From Methylocystis sp. Sn-Cys (lineage in GTDB: Bacteria > Pseudomonadota > Alphaproteobacteria > Rhizobiales > Beijerinckiaceae): DNA of 64,000 nt. Numbering within the stretch: position 1 is the first letter of the stretch; every line of letters begins with the position of its first letter. The notes under the pieces were generated by a model. That model saw nothing but the letters and a program-made list of their open reading frames with translations, made no database searches and was not told where the DNA came from. The stretch spans positions 176,369 through 240,368 of the forward strand of contig NZ_JAERVJ010000004.1 of assembly GCF_016745395.1 (NCBI RefSeq), given 5' to 3'. Both the position numbers and the translations under genes were made by a program. Shown one piece after another: positions 1 to 8,744 of this stretch.

Positions 1-1229
1 CCCGTCTCCAGCGAGCGCAGCGCCTTTTGCAGCGACTCGGCGAAATTGCGGCCGATCGCCATGGCTTCGCCCACCGATTTCATGGCGGTTGTCAGGACTG
101 GCTCGGAGCCGGGGAATTTCTCGAAGGCGAAACGGGGAATCTTGGTGACGACGTAATCGATCGTCGGCTCGAAGGAGGCGGGTGTCGCGCCGCCGGTGAT
201 GTCATTGGCGATTTCGTCGAGCGTATAGCCGACGGCGAGCCGCGCGGCGACCTTGGCGATGGGGAAGCCCGTCGCTTTCGAGGCCAGCGCCGAGGAGCGC
301 GACACGCGCGGATTCATCTCGATGACGATCATGCGGCCGGTGCGCGGATCGACCGCGAATTGCACGTTCGAGCCGCCGGTCTCGACGCCGATCTCGCGCA
401 GCACGGCGAGCGAGGCGTCGCGCATGATCTGATATTCTTTGTCGGTGAGCGTCAGCGCCGGGGCGACGGTGATGGAGTCGCCGGTATGCACGCCCATCGG
501 ATCGATATTTTCGATCGAGCAGACGATGATGCAATTGTCCGCTTTGTCGCGGACGACTTCCATCTCGTACTCTTTCCAACCGAGGACGCTTTCCTCGATC
601 AGCACTTCATTGGTGGGCGAAGCGTCGATGCCGCGCTCGACGATCTCGATGAATTCCGCCTTGTTATAGGCGATGCCGCCGCCGGTGCCGCCGAGCGTGA
701 AGGACGGGCGAATGATGGCGGGCAGGCCGATGTCGTCCAGCGCCTCGAGCGCCGCGGCGAGCGTCTTGATGTGGTGCGAGCGCGGCGTGTCGAGGCCGAT
801 CTTGGTCATGGCCTCGCGGAAGAGCTCGCGGTCCTCGGCCTTGTCGATGGCGTGCGCCGTGGCGCCGATCATCTCGACGTCGAATTTTTCGAGCACGCCC
901 ATCTTCTCGAGGGAGAGGGCGCAATTGAGGGCCGTCTGGCCGCCCATGGTCGGGAGCAGGGCGAAGCCGCCCGGAATGGCGTAGCGCTCCTTCTCGATGA
1001 TCTTCGCGACAAATTCCGGCGTGATCGGCTCGACATAGGTGCGATCGGCCAGATCGGGGTCGGTCATGATCGTCGCCGGATTGGAATTGACCAGGACGAT
1101 CCGATAGCCCTCGGCTTTCAGCGCCTTGCAAGCCTGCGTGCCGGAATAGTCGAATTCGCAGGCCTGGCCGATAACGATGGGCCCGGCGCCGATGATCAGG
1201 ATAGTCGATATGTCGGTTCTTTTCGGCAT
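1..1229 (-). CDS. carB: Carbamoyl-phosphate synthase large subunit, N-terminal part (cut by window start)
   Basis: Makes carbamoyl phosphate from bicarbonate, ammonia (delivered by CarA) and two ATP, for pyrimidine and arginine synthesis in the cytoplasm. About 409 codons are visible of a protein usually near 1,080-1,160 residues. The N-terminus has the family signatures [14 protein letters not shown] and [12 protein letters not shown], then the first ATP-grasp domain with [31 protein letters not shown] and [15 protein letters not shown]. The start is the ATG at 1229-1227, giving [14 protein letters not shown], the normal CarB beginning. carA is not adjacent. A hairpin followed by seven T on this strand lies about 200 bases upstream of the start. 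Confidence 0.96.
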   Translation of the reverse strand, partial: MPKRTDISTILIIGAGPIVIGQACEFDYSGTQACKALKAEGYRIVLVNSNPATIMTDPDLADRTYVEPITPEFVAKIIEKERYAIPGGFALLPTMGGQTALNCALSLEKMGVLEKFDVEMIGATAHAIDKAEDRELFREAMTKIGLDTPRSHHIKTLAAALEALDDIGLPAIIRPSFTLGGTGGGIAYNKAEFIEIVERGIDASPTNEVLIEESVLGWKEYEMEVVRDKADNCIIVCSIENIDPMGVHTGDSITVAPALTLTDKEYQIMRDASLAVLREIGVETGGSNVQFAVDPRTGRMIVIEMNPRVSRSSALASKATGFPIAKVAARLAVGYTLDEIANDITGGATPASFEPTIDYVVTKIPRFAFEKFPGSEPVLTTAMKSVGEAMAIGRNFAESLQKALRSLET

Positions 1230-1271
1230 GTCGCTTCTTTGTTTCGCGCGGATAACGCGCTCGAGCCCCGC

Positions 1272-1313
1272 CCTCATCTCCGAGGAGCCTGCGACGCAGG
1301 CGTCTCGAAGCAT
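1272..1313. repeat. CTCGAAG-type dispersed palindromic repeat, single arm
   Basis: It reads CCTCATCTCCGAGGAGCCTG, then CGACGCAGGCGTCTCGAAGC. The same family occurs as an inverted pair at about 48390-48512. It is non-coding and lies between genes. Confidence 0.6.
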
Positions 1314-1430
1314 GTGGACGGGGAGGGAATCGTCCTTGCGGCTTCCTCCGCTTCGGGACGGCCCCTGAAGGGGCCTCCTTGAGGCTGAGGGAGCCTTCGC
1401 CCGTCGGCGCGCCATGAGATGGGCGCGCAT

Positions 1431-1457
1431 AAAAAAAGGCCGCGTTCCCGGCCTTTT
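1431..1457 (-). terminator. Hairpin with T7 on the minus strand, in the carB leader
   Basis: AAAAGGCCG and CGGCCTTTT flank a six-base loop. Read on the minus strand, the stem is followed by seven T, the form of an intrinsic terminator. No minus-strand gene lies immediately upstream, so it may stop readthrough from the left-facing side or attenuate transcription entering carB. Confidence 0.6.
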
Positions 1458-1590
1458 GGACCAGCACGCGTCCCGAATGCCTGTCTTGCAGGCGGCGAGC
1501 GGGCGCGCCCGGCTCGAAAGTCGAGGTCTGTCTAGACGAGAATGACGCCAGTGTGAAGGGGCAGGCAAGGCACGGCGCCGGGAGGGCGGC

Positions 1591-1671
1591 CGTCATTGCG
1601 GGCGAAGCGACGCAACCCAGAGCGTCATCTCGGCTCTGGATTGCTTCGTCGCTTCGCTCCTCGCAATGACG
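1591..1671. repeat. CGTCATTGCGAGG palindromic repeat, copy A
   Basis: About 81 bases with long imperfect inverted arms: it begins CGTCATTGCG and ends CGCAATGACG, with CTGGATTGCTTCG inside. Seven copies of this family are in the window (1591, 2493, 7866, 21028, 31090, 39269, 47584), most just after a stop codon. Confidence 0.85.
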
Positions 1672-1808
1672 GGTCTTTCAGCGTGAAGCCTGTGGAAAAG
1701 CCCCTGGTCCTCTGGCTCAAGTCCACCAGACGCCGCGACTCTGCCGGTCTTGCGCGGGCGCGCGCCTCCGGCTCATAAGCGGCGCAGAGCCCTTCGGAGA
1801 AAATTTTC

Positions 1809-2111
1809 ATGAGGTCCATCGCCGCCTGCGCCGCGCTTCTCTGTCTTCTCGCCGCTCCTGCGCGCGCCGAGCCGAAATACGACCTCGCCAAGGTCGTCGC
1901 CGAATGCGCCGCCTGCCATGGGCCGGACGGCATCGGCAATGACGTGGAGATCCCCAATCTCGCAGGGCAGCACGACCGCTATCTTTACCTGCAGCTTCAG
2001 CACTTCAAGTCGGGGCGGCGCCCGCACAAGGAGATGCGCTACGAAAGCCGCCATCTGACGGACGAGGAAATGCAGGACCTCGCCCGCTACTATTCCCAGC
2101 TTCCGCGCTGA
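1809..2111 (+). CDS. Small periplasmic class I cytochrome c
   Basis: A 100-residue single-haem cytochrome. A signal peptide (MRSIAACAALLCLLAAPARA) precedes the haem-binding CAACH at residues 33-37. The sixth ligand is probably the Met of HKEMRYES, as in cytochrome c553-like domains, and the C-terminal helix MQDLARYYSQL is typical of the family. It should shuttle electrons in the periplasm; the partner cannot be told. Its TGA overlaps the ATG of the next gene by one base (TGATG), so the two are probably translationally coupled although their functions look unrelated. Confidence 0.88.
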   Translation: MRSIAACAALLCLLAAPARAEPKYDLAKVVAECAACHGPDGIGNDVEIPNLAGQHDRYLYLQLQHFKSGRRPHKEMRYESRHLTDEEMQDLARYYSQLPR

Positions 2112-2485
2112 TGGTCCGCCAGCTCGCGACCTATGCGTCGGTCGGCGTCGGCGCGACGCTCGTTCATTACGCGATCCTTATCGCGCTGGTGGAGGCGGGC
2201 GGCTGGGCGCCGGTGCCGGCGGCGCTGTGCGGCTATGTGGCGGGCGGGGTCGTGGCCTATATCCTCAACCGCCGCCACACTTTCGCGAGCGACCGCCCCC
2301 ATGCCGAGGCCGGCTGGCGCTTTGGGCTGGTCGCCTTTGTCGGGTTTTGCGTGACTTACCTGCTCATGAGCCTCTTCGTAGAGCGGCTCGGCGCGCCCTA
2401 TCTGCCGGCGCAGGCCGTGACGACGGTGCTGGCGATGTTCGTGACCTATGCGCTCAACCGGGCGTGGACGTTTCGCGCCGAGTGA
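2111..2485 (+). CDS. GtrA-like family membrane protein
   Basis: A 124-residue protein with four predicted membrane helices and the family features YASVGVGATLVHY at the N-terminus, YILNRRHTFAS in the middle and YALNRAWTF at the end. GtrA-like proteins are thought to flip or help flip undecaprenyl-linked sugars across the inner membrane. It normally sits beside glycosyltransferases, but here it is coupled to a cytochrome c gene, so its substrate is unknown. A palindromic repeat follows eight bases after the stop. Confidence 0.85.
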   Translation: MVRQLATYASVGVGATLVHYAILIALVEAGGWAPVPAALCGYVAGGVVAYILNRRHTFASDRPHAEAGWRFGLVAFVGFCVTYLLMSLFVERLGAPYLPAQAVTTVLAMFVTYALNRAWTFRAE

Positions 2486-2492
2486 CCGCTGC

Positions 2493-2573
2493 CGTCATTG
2501 CGAGGAGCGCAGCGACGAAGCAATCCAGAGCCGCGCCGCTGCCCTGGATTGCTTCGCTTCGCTCGCAATGACG
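2493..2573. repeat. CGTCATTGCGAGG palindromic repeat, copy B
   Basis: Inverted arms CGTCATTGCGAGGAGC and GCTCGCAATGACG surround GAAGCAATCCAG and CTGGATTGCTTC. It lies between the convergent gtrA-like and hemF genes, eight bases after the gtrA-like stop. Confidence 0.9.
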
Positions 2574-2583
2574 GTCTGGGGCG

Positions 2584-3495
2584 TCACGGCCACTTCACGC
2601 TCGGCGGCATGGAGGACAGGATCGACTCGACATTGCCGCCCGTCTTCAGCCCGAAAATCGTGCCCCGGTCATAGAGCAGATTGTATTCCACATAGCGGCC
2701 GCGCCGGATGAGCTGCTCTTCGCGCTGCTCGGGCGTCCAGGGCAGGGCGAAGTTGCGCCGCACCAGCTCAGGATAGATCGCCAGGAAGCTCTCGCCGACG
2801 TCCCGGGTGAAGGCGAAGTCCTTGTCCCAGCCGTTATTGGCCGGATCGCCCGCGCTATTGAGATAATCGTAGAAAATGCCGCCGATCCCGCGCGGCTCCT
2901 TGCGATGGGCGAGGTAGAAATACTCGTCGCACCACTCCTTGAAGCGCTTGTAGTCGGCGATGGGGTGGCGCTCGCAGGCGCCGCGCATGGCGGCGTGGAA
3001 GTCGACCGAATCCGGGTCTTCCTGCGTGCGGCGGGCGTCGAGGACGGGCGTTAGATCTGCCCCGCCGCCGAACCAGGCTTTGCTCGTCACGACAAAGCGC
3101 GTGTTCATATGCACGGCGGGGACGTTCGGGTTCCAGGGATGGGCGATGAGCGAAATGCCGGTCGCATAGAAGCGCGGGTCTTCGGCGGCGCCTGGAATCT
3201 GCTTGGCGAATTCCGGCTGGAATGTCCCGAAGACCGTCGAGCAATGGACTCCGGCCTTCTCGAACACCCGCCCATGGATCATGCCCATGCGCCCGCCGCC
3301 GCCTGGAGCCCCGTCGTGATTCTGCCGCTCCCAGGGGCTGAGCTGGAAGCGCCCCGGCGCGGTCGTCTCGGCGAAGGGGCCCGTCGCCTCATCTTCCAGC
3401 GCCTCGAAAGCGGCGCAGATGCGCAATTGCAGCGCCTCGAACCACTCGCGCGCGGCGTTTTTGCGGGCTTCGAGCTGGTCTTGCGCGGCGTTCAT
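2584..3495 (-). CDS. hemF: Oxygen-dependent coproporphyrinogen III oxidase
   Basis: Oxidatively decarboxylates coproporphyrinogen III to protoporphyrinogen IX with O2, in haem synthesis. At 303 residues it has normal length. Recognisable motifs include [57 protein letters not shown] and, at the C-terminus, [20 protein letters not shown]. The ATG at 3495 gives [13 protein letters not shown]. The gene stands alone between repeat copy B and an unknown gene on the same strand. Confidence 0.97.
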   Translation of the reverse strand: MNAAQDQLEARKNAAREWFEALQLRICAAFEALEDEATGPFAETTAPGRFQLSPWERQNHDGAPGGGGRMGMIHGRVFEKAGVHCSTVFGTFQPEFAKQIPGAAEDPRFYATGISLIAHPWNPNVPAVHMNTRFVVTSKAWFGGGADLTPVLDARRTQEDPDSVDFHAAMRGACERHPIADYKRFKEWCDEYFYLAHRKEPRGIGGIFYDYLNSAGDPANNGWDKDFAFTRDVGESFLAIYPELVRRNFALPWTPEQREEQLIRRGRYVEYNLLYDRGTIFGLKTGGNVESILSSMPPSVKWP

Positions 3496-3554
3496 GAGCG
3501 TCTCCTTTTCGAGCGCTCAGAAACGCCGCGCGCCGCGCCTTGTCAAATCGTCGG

Positions 3555-4247
3555 TCAGTCGGTCGCGACCGTCAAATTCCTCCCTCGGCCGGGAGTTTGT
3601 GTCGGCGAGGCGGCGGTCGTCAGCCCAATGGTCAGATATTCGACGATCGCGGTGCGAATGTTCCAGCCGCGGCCGGTCAGCGTCGCCCGATAGCAGGAAC
3701 GCGGCGCGCCGATCGTCCATTCCTTCTTTTCCGCCTTGGCCGTCGCCATGTCGCGCAGGACGGCGGCCTTGTCCTCAGGAGAAGCGGAGAGCGTCACGAA
3801 AGCCATGCGCTCCAATTGCTTGTCGATGAAACGCGACTCCTGCATCTCGTCGGTCGCGCGCTCGAAATCGCAAAGCTTGGTTTGGGCGCCCACGTTGAGC
3901 AGGCGCGGGAACCATTCGGGCCGCAACTCGCGCAAATCCAGTTTCAGCGTCGCCGCCTTTTCCCGATCGTCTTTTTCGAGCGTCTTGTAGATCGCTAAAG
4001 AGCCCAGCACGTCCGGCGCGCCGAAGACGACCTTCAGATTGACGAATTCGACGGACTGTACCTGATTGATGCGCCCGAGAAGGTCGTTGAAGCTCGACTT
4101 CAGCGTCGGGAATTCGACGATGAGGAACACGACGCCCGCGCCGAAAAGGAGCGTCACGAGGACGCCGTTGAGAAATTTCAGCAGGCGTTCGCAAATATCC
4201 AGGGTCGACTGAACTTTTGGAGTCTGCTCTTTCCCGGCTTCAATCAC
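3555..4247 (-). CDS. Hypothetical protein with one N-terminal membrane segment
   Basis: I do not recognise the family. The 230 residues start at a GTG (MIEAGKEQTPKVQ) behind a good ribosome site (GGGAGGAAAGA). One hydrophobic helix, VLVTLLFGAGVVFLIV, lies at about residues 32-48. The rest is soluble, mixed charged, with three cysteines and a low-complexity Pro/Thr/Gly-rich tail. The N-in or N-out topology cannot be decided by eye. The neighbours hemF and trmL offer no functional clue. Confidence 0.6.
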   Translation of the reverse strand: MIEAGKEQTPKVQSTLDICERLLKFLNGVLVTLLFGAGVVFLIVEFPTLKSSFNDLLGRINQVQSVEFVNLKVVFGAPDVLGSLAIYKTLEKDDREKAATLKLDLRELRPEWFPRLLNVGAQTKLCDFERATDEMQESRFIDKQLERMAFVTLSASPEDKAAVLRDMATAKAEKKEWTIGAPRSCYRATLTGRGWNIRTAIVEYLTIGLTTAASPTQTPGRGRNLTVATD

Positions 4248-4352
4248 TCTTTCCTCCCTAATCGCTCACGACTTGAAATCGGCGGTCGACGGCAATCCAG
4301 CACGGCAGGCCCCCGCCCGATATGCGGCGGCGCGCAGGGAGGTAACGCTTGT

Positions 4353-4838
4353 TCACTCGGTTTGGTTGCCGCCGATCTGCCGCAACGCCTCGCCGACGAC
4401 CATGGCCGCGGAAACCGCCACATTGAGAGAGCGCGCCTGGGGTCTCATGGGGATCGTCACGGCGAGGTCCGCCGCCGCGAAGACGTCGTCTGGCACGCCG
4501 GCCGATTCGCGGCCGACCATGAGAATGTCGCCGGACTCATATTTGCAGGCCGTGTAGGGCGCCTCGGCGCGGGTGGAGAGCAGAATGAGCCGCCGGCGCC
4601 GGCCTGCGGCGGTTTGTGCAGCGCGCCAAGCCTGGAAGGCGTCGAAGGAGGCGTGCCGGAGAATTGTCACGAGATCGAGATAATCCATGCCGGCCCGCCG
4701 GAAGGCGGCGTCGGTCACGGGAAAGCCGGCGGGGCCGATGATCGCGGCCTCGACGCCCAGACAGGCGCACATGCGCAGCATGGTTCCGGCGTTTTGGGGG
4801 ATATCCGGTTGATAAAGGGCGAGCGCGAGCGGCGGCAT
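4353..4838 (-). CDS. trmL: tRNA (cytidine/uridine-34 2'-O)-methyltransferase
   Basis: A 161-residue SPOUT (SpoU family) enzyme that uses SAM to methylate the wobble nucleotide of Leu tRNAs. It shows the three SPOUT motifs: YQPDIPQNAGTMLRMCACLG at the N-terminus, DILMVGRESAGVPDDV in the middle and IPMRPQARSLNVAVSAAMV at the knot. The length fits TrmL, which has no extra RNA-binding domain. It is followed divergently by the petABC operon. Confidence 0.95.
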   Translation of the reverse strand: MPPLALALYQPDIPQNAGTMLRMCACLGVEAAIIGPAGFPVTDAAFRRAGMDYLDLVTILRHASFDAFQAWRAAQTAAGRRRRLILLSTRAEAPYTACKYESGDILMVGRESAGVPDDVFAAADLAVTIPMRPQARSLNVAVSAAMVVGEALRQIGGNQTE

Positions 4839-5118
4839 GAATCTCGATCCTGCGGAAAGTCAAAGCTTTGCGGCAAATCGCCGCGATTGTGCGCTGCGAA
4901 GGGAAAGAGCGAAAAATCCCGGCCTGCGCTTGTGGACATGATGGCGGAATGGCGCCACATAAGCCGCGCGCGGACGGGGTTCAACCGTTGCGCGCCGCAT
5001 CGGCGCCGCCGCCACGGGCTAGCGCAAGCTGCGAAAAAGTGGAACGATTGTTTCGAGTGGAGCTTGCGCTTGCCAGCCGAGCGCTCTTTATTCGCAGCGA
5101 TTGGGAAGAGGTCAGGGC

Positions 5119-5652
5119 GTGAGCAGCAACAACGTCACAGAACATACGCCGGCCGAGCCGAGCCGTCGAGACATTCTCTATATCGCGACGGGCGCGGCCG
5201 CGACGGTCGCCGCCGGCGGCATGGTCTGGCCGCTGATCTCGCAGATGAACCCCGACGCTTCAACCCTGGCGCTGGCCTCCACGGAAGTGGATTTGTCCTC
5301 CGTCGCCGTCGGCCAGATCGTGACCGTCAAATGGCGCGGCAAGCCGGTCTTCGTGCGTCACCGCACCCCGGAGGAGATCAAGACCTCCGAGGACACGCCG
5401 CTCGCCGAGCTTCCCGATCCACAGCCCGATTCCGCGCGCGTCCAGAAGCCCGAATGGCTCGTGGTCATCGGCGTCTGCACCCATCTCGGCTGCATTCCGA
5501 CCGGCAAGGCCGGCGAATATGACGGCTGGTTCTGCCCGTGCCACGGCTCGACCTATGACGTCTCCGGCCGTATCCGCAGCGGCCCGGCGCCCTCCAATCT
5601 CGAGGTGCCGCCCTACGCTTTCGTCAGCGACAAGAAAATCAAGATCGGATAG
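5119..5652 (+). CDS. petA: Ubiquinol-cytochrome c reductase iron-sulfur (Rieske) subunit
   Basis: The Rieske subunit of the bc1 complex takes an electron from ubiquinol at the Qo site and passes it to cytochrome c1. A twin-arginine-type N-terminus (SRRDILYIATG) and membrane anchor come first. The 2Fe-2S ligands follow in CTHLGC (C120, H122; C125 forms a disulfide) and CPCHGS (C139, H142; C141). I chose the GTG at 5119 because GAAGAGG sits about 10 bases upstream; a TTG at 5101 would add six residues. First gene of petABC. Confidence 0.96.
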   Translation: MSSNNVTEHTPAEPSRRDILYIATGAAATVAAGGMVWPLISQMNPDASTLALASTEVDLSSVAVGQIVTVKWRGKPVFVRHRTPEEIKTSEDTPLAELPDPQPDSARVQKPEWLVVIGVCTHLGCIPTGKAGEYDGWFCPCHGSTYDVSGRIRSGPAPSNLEVPPYAFVSDKKIKIG

Positions 5653-5715
5653 GCCACACGCCTTTCCGCATTTCTCGCGTCCTTCGTCGCCATCGATCCA
5701 TTCGAGAAAGTTCCA

Positions 5716-6954
5716 ATGAGCGGACATTCCCAATACACGCCCAAAAGCGGCTTCGCCCGTTGGCTGGAGCGCCGGCTGCCGATCATCAGCTTCATGTACG
5801 ACTCCTTCGTCGCCTATCCGACGCCGAAGAATCTGAACTACATGTGGACCTTTGGCGCCATCCTGTCCTTCATGCTGGTGGCGCAGATCGTCACGGGCGT
5901 GGTGCTCGCCATGCACTACACCGGCGAGACGACGCTCGCTTTCGACTCCGTCGAAAAGATCATGCGCGACGTGAATTGGGGCTGGGCGCTGCGTTATGCG
6001 CACGCCAATGGCGCCTCTATGTTCTTCCTCGCCGTCTATCTCCACATCTTCCGCGGCATGTATTACGGCTCCTACAAGGAGCCGCGCGAGGTGCTGTGGA
6101 TCCTCGGCGTCCTCATCTTCATGGTGATGATGGCGACGGGCTTTCTCGGCTATGTCCTGCCCTGGGGCCAAATGTCCTTCTGGGCCGCGACGGTCATCAC
6201 CAACCTCTTCTCGGCGATCCCGGTCGTCGGAACCTCGATCACCACCTGGCTGCTGGGCGGCTACTCGGTCGATAATCCGACGCTGAACCGCTTCTTCGCC
6301 CTGCATTATCTCTTGCCCTTCATCATCGTCGCGATCGTCGCGCTGCATGTCTGGGCGCTGCATGTGACGGGGCAGAACAATCCGACCGGCGTCGAGGTGA
6401 AGGACGTCGAGAAGGACACCGTGCCCTTCACGCCCTATGCGACGCTGAAGGATGGCTTCGCCATCGGCGCCTTCCTCGTGCTCTATGCCTGGATGATGTT
6501 CTTCGTACCGAATTATCTCGGCCATCCGGACAATTACATCGAGGCCAATCCGCTGGTGACGCCGCCGCATATCGTGCCGGAGTGGTATTTCCTGCCCTTC
6601 TACGCGATCCTGCGCGCCATCCCGAACAAGCTGCTCGGCGTCATCGCGCTGTTCCTGTCGATCCTCATCACCATGGCGCTGCCCTGGCTCGACACATCGA
6701 AGGTGAAATCGGGCAGCTTCCGGCCGCTGTTCCGCAAGTTCTACTGGGTCTTCGTCGCGGTGTGCGTCGGGCTCGGCTATCTCGGCGCGCAGCCGGCGGA
6801 AGGCGTCTATCTGTGGCTCGCCCGCATCTTCTCCTTCTACTACTTCCTGCATTTCATCGTGATCCTGCCCTGGCTCGGCAAGGTCGAAAAGACCGAGCCT
6901 GTGCCGGAGTCGATCGACGCCGCCGTCGCCACGGGGAAGACCGCCCATGCGTGA
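5716..6954 (+). CDS. petB: Ubiquinol-cytochrome c reductase cytochrome b
   Basis: A 412-residue integral cytochrome b that carries both b haems and the Qo and Qi quinone sites. Seen: [14 protein letters not shown], the Qo motif [15 protein letters not shown], the haem-ligand helix regions around [19 protein letters not shown] and [20 protein letters not shown], and about eight membrane helices. It lies 63 bases after petA and its stop overlaps an upstream in-frame ATG of petC. The cytochrome c1 gene is separate, not fused as in some Bradyrhizobium relatives. Confidence 0.97.
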   Translation: MSGHSQYTPKSGFARWLERRLPIISFMYDSFVAYPTPKNLNYMWTFGAILSFMLVAQIVTGVVLAMHYTGETTLAFDSVEKIMRDVNWGWALRYAHANGASMFFLAVYLHIFRGMYYGSYKEPREVLWILGVLIFMVMMATGFLGYVLPWGQMSFWAATVITNLFSAIPVVGTSITTWLLGGYSVDNPTLNRFFALHYLLPFIIVAIVALHVWALHVTGQNNPTGVEVKDVEKDTVPFTPYATLKDGFAIGAFLVLYAWMMFFVPNYLGHPDNYIEANPLVTPPHIVPEWYFLPFYAILRAIPNKLLGVIALFLSILITMALPWLDTSKVKSGSFRPLFRKFYWVFVAVCVGLGYLGAQPAEGVYLWLARIFSFYYFLHFIVILPWLGKVEKTEPVPESIDAAVATGKTAHA

Positions 6955-6988
6955 CGCGCGATCCTTCTTTGCCCTCAAGGACTCCCCG

Positions 6989-7840
6989 ATGAAGCGCAGT
7001 TTCCTGTCCCTCCTTTCGGGCGCGGCCCTGCTCGCCGGCGCGCTGGCGGGTTCGCCGGCCTTGGCCGAGTCCGGGCATCACGAGAAGAAGCCGGAGGTCC
7101 ATAGCTGGAGCTTCGCGGGCGCGCTGGGCAGCTACGACAAGGCGCAGCTCCGCCGCGGCTTCAAGGTCTATAAGGAAGTCTGCTCGACCTGCCATTCGAT
7201 CAAAATGCTGGCCTTCCGCAATCTGAGCCAGCCGGGCGGGCCGGAGTTTTCCGAGAAGGAAGTCGCCGACCTCGCCGCGACCTACAAGGTCAAGGACGGT
7301 CCGAACGATACGGGCGATTATTTCGATCGCCCCGCGCGGCCGAGCGACCATTTCCCGCCGCCCTTCGCCAATGAGCAGGCGGCGCGCGCGGCGATGTCGG
7401 GCGCCTATCCGCCGGATATGTCGGTGCTCGCCAAGGCGCGCGGCTATGGGCGCGGCTTCCCGACCTTCCTCTTCGACGCGCTGCCGGGCTTCTCCTATCA
7501 GGAGCATGGCGTCGACTATATCGCCTCGCTGCTCAAGGGCTATGGCGAGCCGCCGCATGGGGTGCAAATCCCTGAAGGCCAATTCTACAACGCCTATATG
7601 CCCGGCAACCGCATCGGCATGCCGCCGCCTCTGTCGGACGGCGCCGTGACCTATGACGACGGCGCGCCGCAGACTGTCGACCAATACGCCAAGGACGTCA
7701 CCGCCTTCATGATGTGGGTCGCCGAGCCGCATCTCGACGCCCGCAAGCGCATCGGACAGGCCGTGCTCGCCTTCCTGTTCGTCTTCGCCGTGCTTCTCTA
7801 TTTCACCAAGCGCAAGATCTGGTCGAACGTGGCGCATTGA
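6989..7840 (+). CDS. petC: Ubiquinol-cytochrome c reductase cytochrome c1
   Basis: A 283-residue periplasmic haem protein, anchored by a C-terminal helix, that passes electrons from the Rieske centre to soluble cytochrome c. A signal peptide (MKRSFLSLLSGAALLAGALA) precedes CSTCH at residues 65-69. The Met-ligand region is YMPGNRIGMPPPL, and the C-terminal anchor is QAVLAFLFVFAVLLYF. I chose the ATG at 6989, with AAGG upstream and a proper signal peptide; an ATG at 6947 overlapping petB would add 14 residues without a signal. Last gene of petABC; a palindromic repeat follows. Confidence 0.96.
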   Translation: MKRSFLSLLSGAALLAGALAGSPALAESGHHEKKPEVHSWSFAGALGSYDKAQLRRGFKVYKEVCSTCHSIKMLAFRNLSQPGGPEFSEKEVADLAATYKVKDGPNDTGDYFDRPARPSDHFPPPFANEQAARAAMSGAYPPDMSVLAKARGYGRGFPTFLFDALPGFSYQEHGVDYIASLLKGYGEPPHGVQIPEGQFYNAYMPGNRIGMPPPLSDGAVTYDDGAPQTVDQYAKDVTAFMMWVAEPHLDARKRIGQAVLAFLFVFAVLLYFTKRKIWSNVAH

Positions 7841-7865
7841 GCGCGTAAGGCTTAAGCCCCGCATC

Positions 7866-7946
7866 CGTCATTGCGAGGAGCGAAGCGACGAAGCAATCCA
7901 GGGCCGGGATGACGCCCTGGATTGCTTCGCTTCGCTCGCAATGACG
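7866..7946. repeat. CGTCATTGCGAGG palindromic repeat, copy C
   Basis: An 81-base element with arms CGTCATTGCGAGGAGC and GCTCGCAATGACG, between the convergent petC and marC genes and 26 bases after the petC stop. Confidence 0.9.
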
Positions 7947-7957
7947 GCGCGCGCCAG

Positions 7958-8590
7958 TCACGACAACAGGCTTCGCGCGCCGTCGACGACATATTGCACC
8001 GCCAGCGACGCGAGAAGCACGCCGATCAGCTTTTCCACGACGACGCTCACCGAGGCGCCGACCAGGCGCTCCACGCTCGTCGCCAGCCGGCAGACCGCCC
8101 AGCAGAGCGCCAGCACCGTAAAGATCGCGCCGATGAGCGCTGCGAGTCCGAGCGGATCGCCATGCGCTTCTCCGGCGATGAGCAGCGTCGCCGTAATGGC
8201 GCCGGGACCGGCCATCAGCGGGATGGCGAGCGGGAAAGCGGCGATGTGGCGCGCGCGCTCGTCGATCGCCTGAGCGGCCGTCGCGGCGTCGCGCCCGATC
8301 CGGACGCCCAGCACCATTTCCGAAGCGATGGAAAAGAGCAGCAAGCCCCCGGCGATGCGGAAGGCAGGCAGGGTGACGCCCAGCGCGCGCAACAGCGCCT
8401 CGCCGCCAAAGGCCGCGCCCGTGAGGATCAGAAAGGCGTAGAGACAGGCCCGCAGAGCGATTTGCGCGCGCGCCGCTTTGGTTTCCCGGGCGGTCGCGGC
8501 GAGGAAGATCGGCGCGAGGCCGGCGGGCTCCACGACGACCGCAAGCGTCACTAAAGCCGCTAGAAAGTTGCTCCAATAGATGGCGGCCAT
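7958..8590 (-). CDS. MarC family (UPF0056) integral membrane protein
   Basis: A 210-residue, six-helix inner-membrane protein. MarC family features seen are NFLAALVTLAVVVEPAGLAP at the start, FRIAGGLLLFSIASEMVLG, the conserved FPLAIPLMAGPGAITATLL and VVVEKLIGVLLASLAVQYVVDG at the end. The function of the family is unsettled; the old link to multiple antibiotic resistance was not upheld. The ATG at 8590 gives MAAIYWSNF; the reading frame stays open far upstream but only as the shadow of hom. Confidence 0.9.
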   Translation of the reverse strand: MAAIYWSNFLAALVTLAVVVEPAGLAPIFLAATARETKAARAQIALRACLYAFLILTGAAFGGEALLRALGVTLPAFRIAGGLLLFSIASEMVLGVRIGRDAATAAQAIDERARHIAAFPLAIPLMAGPGAITATLLIAGEAHGDPLGLAALIGAIFTVLALCWAVCRLATSVERLVGASVSVVVEKLIGVLLASLAVQYVVDGARSLLS

Positions 8591-8744
8591 CCATCCTCGT
8601 CCCGCTTGCTGGCTTCTCTTTAAGCTAGGGCGCTCGCGCGCCCTTTTTGCGGCGCTTCCTTGATCGCCTCTTCGGAATCGTGCACAACGCTTGGCTTCTA
8701 GCCCGGTCTTTCCGGGCGGCTCAGCTACTCCCGGAAGGGTCGAA

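Larger units (their letters stand above)
1230..1808. other. Gene-free region between carB and cytochrome c, filled with repeats
   Basis: I see no convincing gene in these 579 bases. The stretch holds a GGCCCC-TGAA-GGGGCC hairpin near 1360-1375, a partial copy of a CTCGAAG-type dispersed repeat (1272-1313), a hairpin with a T-run reading toward carB (1431-1457) and a full copy of the CGTCATTGCGAGG palindromic repeat (1591-1671). It should also contain the divergent promoters for carB and the cytochrome gene, but no clear -35/-10 pair stands out. Confidence 0.6.

Noticed and set aside
27..1382. Long plus-strand open frame over carB
   Set aside because: It is the antisense shadow of carB; the minus strand encodes clear CarB motifs.
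5260..6978. 572-codon minus-strand open frame over petA/petB
   Set aside because: Shadow frame in GC-rich DNA; the plus strand encodes Rieske and cytochrome b with all motifs.
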